Part shown: piece after piece, positions 1-8,140 of the stretch | How positions within the stretch are numbered: position 1 is the first letter of the stretch | How the letters are laid out: every line of letters begins with the position of its first letter | Origin: Persicaria tinctoria | Taxonomy: Eukaryota > Streptophyta > Magnoliopsida > Caryophyllales > Polygonaceae | Reading direction: 5' to 3' | DNA length: 64,000 bases | Assembly: GCA_037127255.1 (NCBI GenBank) | Contig: JBANSL010000005.1 | Location: 60,853,909 to 60,917,908, forward strand | The notes under the pieces: generated by a model | What the model saw: only the letters and a program-made list of their open reading frames with translations | The model's database searches: none | Told to the model about the DNA's origin: nothing | Program-made: the position numbers and the translations under genes

Positions 1-1693
1 CTGTTATTACGTAGGTACTTATACTTATAGCTACTGTGGATGGTGGGCTAGGGTCTCTGCACCATATTTGGCACAATCTTGCAGCCAAATAAAATCTGTT
101 CTAACCGGTACGCCTTGCATCGAACGGGAGTCTGTTTTTCAGATTACAGATACAAGGATCATCAGGGAGGGGATGAAGGGAAAAGTGACACTTGAGGAGG
201 TTGAACAAAGCAAGTTTTTGCAACGCAGCCCTGAACAACACAGTTTCGAACACCGCAGTCCCGAAGAGTGCGAATCTGAGTTGCGCGAGTCTAAACAACG
301 CGAGCCTAATCAGCGCAAGCGGAGGAGCAGGTCAGCTCACTCAACCAGATCTTCACCCTCTATTTGTGGGGATTCAAGTGTTTATGTGCAAGGGCCTACT
401 CTCTCAGCTGCTGATCTTACTGAAAGAAGACCTCCGGGTGACAACCGCTACTTCAAACAACAACGACGAGGCAATAGATTAGAAAGCTCTTCCTCTATGG
501 GGCGTTATGATTTACTCCCTCGAGCTAACTTTTCTATCCCACAAGGTGATGTTCTTGATGAAGACAACTCCACTTTCGACGTGACGACTGACAATGCAAC
601 CGTACTCGCTGAGGTGACAGCTGATACTGTAACTGTACCTGCTCAGGCAACCGCTGATATGGCAACTACACTTGTTGTTGCTGATGTAACCGCTGATTCG
701 GCAACTGCACTTGTTGTTGCTGATGTAACCGCTGATTCGGCAACTGCACTTGTTGTTGCTGATGTAACCGCTGATTCGGCAACTGCACTTGTTGTTGCTG
801 ATGTAACCGCTGATTCGGCAACTGCACTTGTTGTTGCTGATGTAACCGCTGATACAGCAACTACACCTGAGGTTGTTGAGGTAACCGCTGATACAACAAC
901 TACACTTGTTGTTGCTGAGGTAACCGTTGATACAACAATTGATGTTGTTGCAGTAACCGCTGATACGACAACTACACTTGCTGTTGCTGCGGTGCCCCAG
1001 GTACCCTCTCTGGGCATGGACATAGAGCCCTCAGGTATGATCCCTATTCCCTCAATTTCGGTGAGCCTACATGATATGCTTGCACTTGTGCCGGATGATT
1101 GGATCCGTGACAGCCTCATTACCGACATTAGGAGGATTGCAAAAGCGTTTTCAGATTCGCAATCTCCGAAAGAGTTATTAGCTGAGAAAGCTTGCATCTT
1201 GCGATTCCTTGGGACAGTTGAAGCTACTGCTAAGACTAATAAGATTGATCTTGTATGGTTTATCTCAAAAGTTCAGACTCTCATTGATGATGTTGAAGCC
1301 GCTGCCAACATTTCGAACACAGTAAATGTAAAGCATATTCAACAACTTTCAGTACAGCTAGCTGAAAGTTCTTCTCAGCTTGCATCAAAGCGGAACCAGC
1401 TTGCTCATTCTTTGGATCAGTGGTCTTCTAATTTGCGGGAAGAAGAACAAGTACTCCTCCTTTTGAAGGAGAGGGTTCTTGAAGCAGAACTCAAGCTCGA
1501 GTTCCTTAAAACTGAACAGGTAGCGCAGAAGGCTGCACTACAAGGCTCTATCCTTGAAGAGGAACAAGAAGTGCTACTCATTCAAGTTGAATTGGACCGG
1601 TCGGGGCAAAGTCAGCTCGTGGAATTGCAGTCGAAGGAGACCAACATCCAAGCTTTGGCTAATGAGATCATAGCCTTTTCCTCATCTTATTGA
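1..1693 (+). CDS. Antisense extra ORF of the Tat-type element (partial at left edge)
   Basis: The frame is open from base 2 to the TGA/TAG-terminated end at 1693, with no stop before base 68, so it very probably continues to the left of the window; the first in-window ATG is at 172. It lies downstream of pol but on the opposite strand to gag-pol. The N-terminal part is charged (Ser/Arg/Glu-rich). A Val/Thr/Ala-rich minisatellite (about residues 200-310, unit VVADVTADSATAL) follows, and the last 180 residues or so are a Glu/Leu/Gln-rich probable coiled coil. Antisense extra ORFs between pol and the 3' LTR are known in the plant Tat lineage (for example Grande). I infer that this is one of them; no enzymatic domain is visible and its function is unknown. 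A host gene fragment captured by the element is the alternative. Confidence 0.6.
   Translation, partial: CYYVGTYTYSYCGWWARVSAPYLAQSCSQIKSVLTGTPCIERESVFQITDTRIIREGMKGKVTLEEVEQSKFLQRSPEQHSFEHRSPEECESELRESKQREPNQRKRRSRSAHSTRSSPSICGDSSVYVQGPTLSAADLTERRPPGDNRYFKQQRRGNRLESSSSMGRYDLLPRANFSIPQGDVLDEDNSTFDVTTDNATVLAEVTADTVTVPAQATADMATTLVVADVTADSATALVVADVTADSATALVVADVTADSATALVVADVTADSATALVVADVTADTATTPEVVEVTADTTTTLVVAEVTVDTTIDVVAVTADTTTTLAVAAVPQVPSLGMDIEPSGMIPIPSISVSLHDMLALVPDDWIRDSLITDIRRIAKAFSDSQSPKELLAEKACILRFLGTVEATAKTNKIDLVWFISKVQTLIDDVEAAANISNTVNVKHIQQLSVQLAESSSQLASKRNQLAHSLDQWSSNLREEEQVLLLLKERVLEAELKLEFLKTEQVAQKAALQGSILEEEQEVLLIQVELDRSGQSQLVELQSKETNIQALANEIIAFSSSY
674..985 (+). repeat. 39-bp minisatellite inside the extra ORF
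   Basis: Four perfect 39-bp units (674-829) are followed by degenerate units to about 985. Each unit encodes 13 residues of type VVADVTADSATAL. Because 39 is divisible by 3 the array keeps frame, and it also leaves two other frames open on the opposite strand; those are artefacts of the repeat. Confidence 0.9.
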
Positions 1694-2535
1694 TTGGTTT
1701 CTAGTTTAATTTAAACATTTGATGTAATAATTTCCCAAAGCGTGCTACTGTTTAGTTGCCTACTTTGGATTTGGGATTTCATTTAGATTTGAAAACACTT
1801 TATCAATGGCAATCTTTTGTGTAATTATTTGAACCTCACATTAGGTGAATTTTCTCCTTTTGATCGGTTACTGCCGTTAGCTTTGCTCCACTTTACAACA
1901 TGTTCATGTATATTTTTTTATTTCTTGAAAGTGAAGTTGACTTCATTACAGCATTGATTAATGCAATACCACATGACTTAGGGTCGTATGAACTCATGGA
2001 ATTACCTACCCCAATGACTCATGTATCATTAAATTACTTTAAAGAACACAAGTCACGCTTATACACCGGCAAATTTATAAGACACTAACGACCCTTAAAC
2101 ATAGCTACCCATGCTTAAAAGATGTGGTCCATATGAATTTAAACAAACTGGCCCAACTTCACAATCACACAATTTGCGTAAACACGGGTATACTTCAATC
2201 AAAGGGACAACTTGGTGTTGAATTTGTTTTTGGGGCTGCGCCTAGCATTTTGATCAGCTAGGTTGCCTACGTACCCTCTTCATGAGGGATCAAGCCTTTC
2301 GTAGTTCATTCGGACGCCCATTTTTCACATATTCTCCTGGGCGCCTCGATTTAGGACTAGCTTCGAGTCCATGTTTTTTTCCATTCACAATTTTTTGACC
2401 GGGATTTTTTCTTCCTTTTTTCTTTCTCTTTTTTTTTTCCTTTTTTTTCTTTTTTTTTTACCGCATCACTCGGATTACCTGGGCCCACCTTCTAGGAAGG
2501 GTTTCCCAAATGACCCGACTATCATATGCGAACCC

Positions 2536-2566
<31 letters not shown>

Positions 2567-2665
2567 CGCGACTGAATTTGACAAATGTTTCAATGTCAAA
2601 CGTCCTACGTACTCCTTGTTGGAGATCAAGTCTTAACGTAGTTATTAAATTTTAACTCTCAAACT
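1694..2665. other. Non-coding 3' region of the Tat-type element
   Basis: This stretch lies between the end of the antisense ORF and the stop of pol. It holds two complete two-hairpin units (2241-2304 and 2577-2641) of the family described at 11039-13855. It also holds one hairpin of the CCTTCT/AGAAGG type (2480-2508) and long poly-T runs near 2428-2460 and 2540-2565. I see no gene here. Confidence 0.6.
2241..2641. repeat. Two two-hairpin units downstream of pol
   Basis: Units at 2241-2304 (first stem CCTAGC/GCTAGG, inner second stem CCCTC/GAGGG) and 2577-2641 (first stem TTTGACA/TGTCAAA, inner second stem CTCC/GGAG). They have the same layout as the units upstream of gag but different stem sequences. 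Confidence 0.85.
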
Positions 2666-5600
2666 TCATGTGAAAAACTTTTTCACAAATTTTCCGTTCA
2701 CACATGAGTATACCGCTTCACCTTCGGTATTTGAGAGCTCATATGCACATTTGGGAAAAATTTTGGTCACCACATAAGGACCTTCCCATTTCGATTCAAA
2801 CTTTCCGTGCGCTTTTCGATTGATGACAATCGGTCGCCGAATGGTAAGAACCAAGTCACCCATAGCAAATGAACGAAACTTGACCCGCTTGTTGAATGCC
2901 CCAGCTACTTGAGCCTGATAGATTTCAAGCTTTTGTTGTGTCGCTAGCTTGAGCTCGTCTAATGCTTCAAGCTCGGCCAAACGGATTTTGACATTCTCTT
3001 CGGGGTCGGTAAGTTGAACCGCTACTCTAAGAGATGGCAATTGTATCTCTAGTGGTAACACGGCCTCGGATCCAAAGACCAAGTTGTATGGTGTACAACC
3101 TGTCGATGTTCGGGTTGTAGTCCGGTACGCCCATAGTGCCTCCGGTAACCGTTCATGCCAATCTCTCTTCGATTTTGAGACCATCTTCTTGAGAATTTTG
3201 CATAGCACTTTATTAAATGCTTCTGCTTGGCCATTTGATGACGGATTATAGCTAGATGAAAAGCTATGCTTAAACCCGAATTTCTCGCTCAACTTCACCA
3301 ACATTTGATTCTTGAAGTAAAGAGCGTTATCGGAGATGATCTTCGAAGGCACTCCATATCGATAAATCAAATGAGTCCTTATGAAATTGGCGACTTCTTT
3401 AGCTCCCACCTCCTTCAAAGGTATCGCTTCGGCCCATTTGGAGAAATAATCCGTAGCCGGCAAAATATATTGGTGACCTCGGGAAGAAGATGGCTTTATG
3501 CTCCCTACCACATCAAGACCCCATGCATTGAAAGGCCATGACAAAGTAGTAGGATGTAGCATTTGAGGAGGTTGATGTATGAAGTCGCTGTGAATTTGGC
3601 AAGCGTGACAAGCTTTAGCGAAGTCCATAGCATCTTTCACCATAGTAGTCCAATAGTAGCCTAACCGTTTGATTTGATTAGCCAATTTAGGACCTGCTTG
3701 ATGCGCTCCGCACACTCCAGCATGAGTTTCGGCTAGAATGTATTTAGCTTCTTCTTTGGACAAACACCTTAGCAAGATTCCGTCAAATGTTCTTCGATAC
3801 AAAGTATCATTCTTAAGTAAGAATCTTGACACTCGTCTTTTAATGTCCACCCTTCTTTTCGCATCATCGGGGAGGACTCCATGACGAAGATATTCAACAA
3901 GTGGTTGTCGCCAATCCATTTCTTCCTCAATTTCATAAACGGAAGCGACCTCCAATTCTTCTTTTGGCTCATCTCGCTTCGAAGATGGCATAAGCAAATG
4001 GCGTTCACCGATGGTAACCTGAATTTCCCTTTCATTTGGTAATGTCAACGATGAAGCTAATTTTGCCAAAGCGTCCGCCTTGTCATTCTCACACCTCGAT
4101 ATATGCACCACTTCAATTTGGCGGAATTGATGTGTGAGATATTTAGCTCTTTGATGCAAAAGGATCAAGTTTGCATTTTTGACCTCGTATTGCCCATTTA
4201 ATTGTCTAACGACTAATTGAGAGTCACCAAACACCTTCAATGGATCAACACGCATTTCAAGAGCTATCTCCAAGCCGATAATGAGTGCCTCATATTCTGC
4301 CACATTATTTGTGCAATTCTCCAAAAGAGAAAATGAATAAGGCACTATTCCATCACTTGGGGTAATGAACACAATACCCACACCAGACCCTCTTTTTGTT
4401 GCAGCACCATCGAAATACAACTGCCAAGATATTTCCTCCGTCATAAAGACTTCTTCATCTGGCAAATCGTCCGACAACTCCTCGTTATCCGAAGTGGGAT
4501 GGGCTGCTAGGAAATCAGCTATAACTTGCCCCTTTACTGCCTTTTGAGGCACATATTTGATATCGAAAGGAGCTAGAAGCATAGCCCATTTGGCCAATCG
4601 TCCCGACAACACATTTTTTGATAAAATGTATCGTAGAGGATCCGCTTTGGATATTAATGTGATTTGGTGGGATAAAAGGTAATGTCGTAGCTTTTGGATG
4701 GCAAAGATCAACGCTAGACATATCTTCTCCATAGCGGAATAATTCTGTTCTGCCCCCACCATTGTCCGGCTGATGTAATACAAGGCATTTTCCTTTCCGT
4801 CGTCATTATTTTGAGCCAACATAGCCCCTAATGATCGCTCAAGACTTGCGATGTACAAAATCAAGGGCCTTCCTTGAACTGGCGCCATAAGAACTGGCGG
4901 ATCGGTCAAGTACTTCTTGATGCTCTCGAGGGCATTTTGGCAAGCTTGATCCCAAATGAAGGGAACATCTTTCTTCATCAACCTTAGAAAGGGTTGACAT
5001 CTCCCCGTTAGGTTCGAAATGAACTGTCGGATATAAGCAAGCCTGCCTTGCAAGCCTCGCAGTTCACGGAGATTCCTCGGAGCTGGCATTTCCATGATCG
5101 CCTTAATTTGATCGGGATCAATTTCTATTCCTCGACCTCGAACAACGAAACCAAGAAACTTTCCCGATGTTACACCAAATGCGCATTTAAGAGGATTCAT
5201 TTTCAACTGGTGCCTGCGCAACCTTTCAAAAATTATTTTAAGATCATTTATATGATCCTCCCTCTTCTTTGTCTTCACCACAAGGTCATCTACATAACAC
5301 TCAATGGTGTTGTGAAGAAGATCATGAAAGATGACCGTCATGGCTCTTTGATAGGTTGCCCCGGCATTCTTTAACCCAAAAGGCATCACAGTATAGCAAT
5401 ACGTGCCTAATGGTGTACGGAAAGCCATTAGTTCTTCATCTTCGGGATGCATTTTGATTTGGTTGTAACCCAAGAATCCATCCATAAAGGACAAGGCTTG
5501 GAACCCTGTAGTGGAATCAACCAAGAGCTCGGTTATGGGAAGAGGGAACTCATCCTTGGGACATGCTTCATTTAAGTCCCTGAAATCAACACAGATGCGC

Positions 5601-8113
5601 AGTTGACCATTTTTCTTCTTTACGGGAACGATGTTAGCCAACCATATCGGGTATTGGACCTCCCGAATGAATCCGGCCTCGATGAGCTTATTGACTTCAA
5701 CTTTGATTTGTACAGTCAACTCGGGCCGAAAACGGCGTTGCGCTTGCTTTACCGGCTTCTTTTCTTCCGAGATGGACAACTTATGCATTGCCACTTTTGG
5801 ATCTAATCCAGGCATATCTTGGTACCCCCACGCAAACACATCTCGATATTCACGAAGAAGCTCCTCATATAATCCTTTTTCCTTGTCTGTTAGAAAAGCA
5901 CTAACAAAAACAGGTTTAGGATTTTCAACATTCCCAAGATTGATCTCTTGAAGTTTATCGACCGTGGCTTGACCACCATCCTCCATTTCCAGAGGAGCTG
6001 GCTGGATTATGTTAACAAAATCCTGTGAGTCTTCGGCCGATTCACTCTCGCTAGAGGCCAACACCATGTTCACATCCTTCATTTGAATATCCAATGGATC
6101 CTCCGACTTGCAAGTAGGAGCTTTTGACTTTTTTTTCTTAAGCTTCCACTTTTTATTTTTCTTGCCGTTGGCCTTCTTGTTCTTGGACACACTGGCTTCT
6201 CCAAGTCTCTCAAACACATAAACTTTCGGAGAACTCACTCCTAGTCTTCCAAAGACCGAGACTCGCGGAGCGTTTGTTGTCTCTTGCAAGAACATACTTT
6301 GCTCATGACTTGTAAGAGTCATAGGCTCTAAGACCTTGGCCGATAACAACTCGCCTTCTTGCGAAAGTTGCAAATCATCCATCGAGATCTTGATAGGGGG
6401 GTTTTGTTGGCTTTTGCATTTCCACGAGGGTTTTGTCACCTTAATTTTGACTTTTTTATCAAGCTTTGAAGAGACCTGTTCATCGGGCAACTCAGATGAC
6501 TCGCCCTTGAACACTACCCTCGCGTCTTCATTTCTTTTCTCTCCGAAATGCCGATGAATGACCAACTTCTTCTTAGGCACAGATTGATCAATCTTGCGGA
6601 GAGGACAAGTGTAACTTGTCATTAAAGAATTCATGGCCTTCTCCGTGGCACTTAACGGCTTTTGACCGGGTTGGCGCTTGTCTTTAGGTGTGTATTTGAA
6701 CAACACCTTCGGACGAGTCACTTGCACCTCCTTCTTGCAAACAAGAGAGATTTTAGGCGGTGACGACTCTTTTCGGCCAATCTCTTCTTTTTGAGGACTT
6801 TCAATTCTACTATCCTTTTTCGCTTCTGAACGAGTGCTAGGACTACAATACACCGATTTGTAGAATTTGGCGTCCGCGTAATTAACGCTTTCACCTTGAA
6901 AAAGATCACTATCACCTCGGATAGTCCTCTCATTCCCGTTCTCATCGGTGTATTTTAAGCACTGATGAAGTGTAGAAGCGATTGATTTGCTAGCATGGAG
7001 CCAAGGTCTTCCAAGCAACGCATTATAAGAGGTTCCGGCATCGATCACATGGAAGAGCGCATCTTTGTAAAGATCATCCAGAACCACTTTTAATGCGATA
7101 GCACCTAGCGCTTTTTGCCCCACTTGGTTGAATCCCTGAATAGTGAGTAATGTCGGCGATAGATGATCAACGGATAACCCCATCGCTTCCAAAGCCCGCA
7201 AAGGCAATAAGTTTACTGCGGACCCACAATCCAATAGGATTCTATTCAATTTGGTATCCCCGACCATACCTGTTACATATAAAGGCCTGTTATGGTCATT
7301 GCTCCCCAATTGCAGATCTTCATCGGAGAAGGTTATACACGCCATGCAAGAAGCGCAATGAACCGGAGGAGATGACGTGACTTCGTCGACTTCTACATGA
7401 TCAACTTGGTCTTTATAATCTTCCGGATCCATGAGAGCTTGAATTAAAGCCTTCCTTAGGTCGGTCGACATTTGTAAGGCATCATACACAGTTAGACGTG
7501 ATGGAATGCGCTTTAAGTGACCGATAACATCATACTTCACCTTCTCTTTATATGAAGTTTTTCGAAGCGATATCGGTACTCGTGGTGCAACTTCTTTTGG
7601 ATTAGATGCCCCAACCTCGTCACTTTGGTTTGGTATGGAAGCTTCTTTGTCAACCGCCTCCTCAAAATTTGTCGCCTTTGAGACCTTACCAATGGGTGAC
7701 TCCTTACCCTTTTCTTTTTCATTGGGTTTAGAAGAAGACAACCTTTTTCCCGACCGAAGAGAAATTTCATCGACCTCTTCTTCCTCGACCATGTCGGCCC
7801 ATGAGGTCATGCAACACTGGACGACTTTACCTTCCCAAAATAATTCTTCATCGGAAGAATCATCGACAACTTCACCTTCCCGAAACAATTCTTCATCGGA
7901 AGGATCATCGACAACTTCACCTTCCCGAAGTAATTCTTCATCGGGAGAGTCGTCCTCCAAGAACTCTTTTGGAATGTAATCCATAAGAGTGAACATTTTG
8001 CGTCCGGGTTGAGTATACTCTTCGTCGGACTTACTTTCGGGTTTCTTATTCTTCTTACCCTTCTTCTTACTTTTCTTCTTCTTATTTTTCTTTTCGGGCT
8101 TTCTACCGATCAT
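2666..8113 (-). CDS. pol: Pol polyprotein of a Tat-lineage Ty3/gypsy retrotransposon
   Basis: Intact 1815-codon frame. The N-terminus is Lys-rich, followed by three acidic repeats of type SDEELFREGEVVDD (residues about 55-100). Next come an aspartic protease with DCGSA at about 294 (Cys in place of the usual Thr/Ser), reverse transcriptase with YVDD at about 939, and a gypsy-type RNase H. A second, archaeal-type RNase H starts near 1230 (LYFDGAATK). The integrase has an HHCC zinc region at about 1457-1504 and DDE-type residues in WGLD, SDNA and EAFNK at about 1529, 1595 and 1631. The dual RNase H is the known mark of the Tat/Ogre lineage. The frame starts 24 nt after the gag stop and in the same frame, so stop readthrough could give Gag-Pol. 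With no internal stops, the copy is probably young. Confidence 0.93.
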   Translation of the reverse strand: MIGRKPEKKNKKKKSKKKGKKNKKPESKSDEEYTQPGRKMFTLMDYIPKEFLEDDSPDEELLREGEVVDDPSDEELFREGEVVDDSSDEELFWEGKVVQCCMTSWADMVEEEEVDEISLRSGKRLSSSKPNEKEKGKESPIGKVSKATNFEEAVDKEASIPNQSDEVGASNPKEVAPRVPISLRKTSYKEKVKYDVIGHLKRIPSRLTVYDALQMSTDLRKALIQALMDPEDYKDQVDHVEVDEVTSSPPVHCASCMACITFSDEDLQLGSNDHNRPLYVTGMVGDTKLNRILLDCGSAVNLLPLRALEAMGLSVDHLSPTLLTIQGFNQVGQKALGAIALKVVLDDLYKDALFHVIDAGTSYNALLGRPWLHASKSIASTLHQCLKYTDENGNERTIRGDSDLFQGESVNYADAKFYKSVYCSPSTRSEAKKDSRIESPQKEEIGRKESSPPKISLVCKKEVQVTRPKVLFKYTPKDKRQPGQKPLSATEKAMNSLMTSYTCPLRKIDQSVPKKKLVIHRHFGEKRNEDARVVFKGESSELPDEQVSSKLDKKVKIKVTKPSWKCKSQQNPPIKISMDDLQLSQEGELLSAKVLEPMTLTSHEQSMFLQETTNAPRVSVFGRLGVSSPKVYVFERLGEASVSKNKKANGKKNKKWKLKKKKSKAPTCKSEDPLDIQMKDVNMVLASSESESAEDSQDFVNIIQPAPLEMEDGGQATVDKLQEINLGNVENPKPVFVSAFLTDKEKGLYEELLREYRDVFAWGYQDMPGLDPKVAMHKLSISEEKKPVKQAQRRFRPELTVQIKVEVNKLIEAGFIREVQYPIWLANIVPVKKKNGQLRICVDFRDLNEACPKDEFPLPITELLVDSTTGFQALSFMDGFLGYNQIKMHPEDEELMAFRTPLGTYCYTVMPFGLKNAGATYQRAMTVIFHDLLHNTIECYVDDLVVKTKKREDHINDLKIIFERLRRHQLKMNPLKCAFGVTSGKFLGFVVRGRGIEIDPDQIKAIMEMPAPRNLRELRGLQGRLAYIRQFISNLTGRCQPFLRLMKKDVPFIWDQACQNALESIKKYLTDPPVLMAPVQGRPLILYIASLERSLGAMLAQNNDDGKENALYYISRTMVGAEQNYSAMEKICLALIFAIQKLRHYLLSHQITLISKADPLRYILSKNVLSGRLAKWAMLLAPFDIKYVPQKAVKGQVIADFLAAHPTSDNEELSDDLPDEEVFMTEEISWQLYFDGAATKRGSGVGIVFITPSDGIVPYSFSLLENCTNNVAEYEALIIGLEIALEMRVDPLKVFGDSQLVVRQLNGQYEVKNANLILLHQRAKYLTHQFRQIEVVHISRCENDKADALAKLASSLTLPNEREIQVTIGERHLLMPSSKRDEPKEELEVASVYEIEEEMDWRQPLVEYLRHGVLPDDAKRRVDIKRRVSRFLLKNDTLYRRTFDGILLRCLSKEEAKYILAETHAGVCGAHQAGPKLANQIKRLGYYWTTMVKDAMDFAKACHACQIHSDFIHQPPQMLHPTTLSWPFNAWGLDVVGSIKPSSSRGHQYILPATDYFSKWAEAIPLKEVGAKEVANFIRTHLIYRYGVPSKIISDNALYFKNQMLVKLSEKFGFKHSFSSSYNPSSNGQAEAFNKVLCKILKKMVSKSKRDWHERLPEALWAYRTTTRTSTGCTPYNLVFGSEAVLPLEIQLPSLRVAVQLTDPEENVKIRLAELEALDELKLATQQKLEIYQAQVAGAFNKRVKFRSFAMGDLVLTIRRPIVINRKAHGKFESKWEGPYVVTKIFPKCAYELSNTEGEAVYSCVNGKFVKKFFT

Positions 8114-8140
8114 TCTATAGCCCGTAGGTCCAGCTCGTCA
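8111..8140 (-). promoter_or_regulatory. In-frame UGA between gag and pol (possible readthrough site)
   Basis: The gag stop is TGA followed by C. Eight sense codons then lead to the pol ATG at 8113 without a frame change. UGA-C is a comparatively leaky stop context. I infer readthrough; reinitiation at the pol ATG is the alternative. Confidence 0.5.

Noticed and set aside
643..1197. Minus-strand ORFs (184 and 64 codons) over the minisatellite
   Set aside because: They exist only because the 39-bp unit is divisible by 3 and lacks stops on that strand; composition is pure repeat.
2371..2655. ORF rich in Phe
   Set aside because: It is a translation of poly-T runs in the 3' non-coding region of the Tat-type element.
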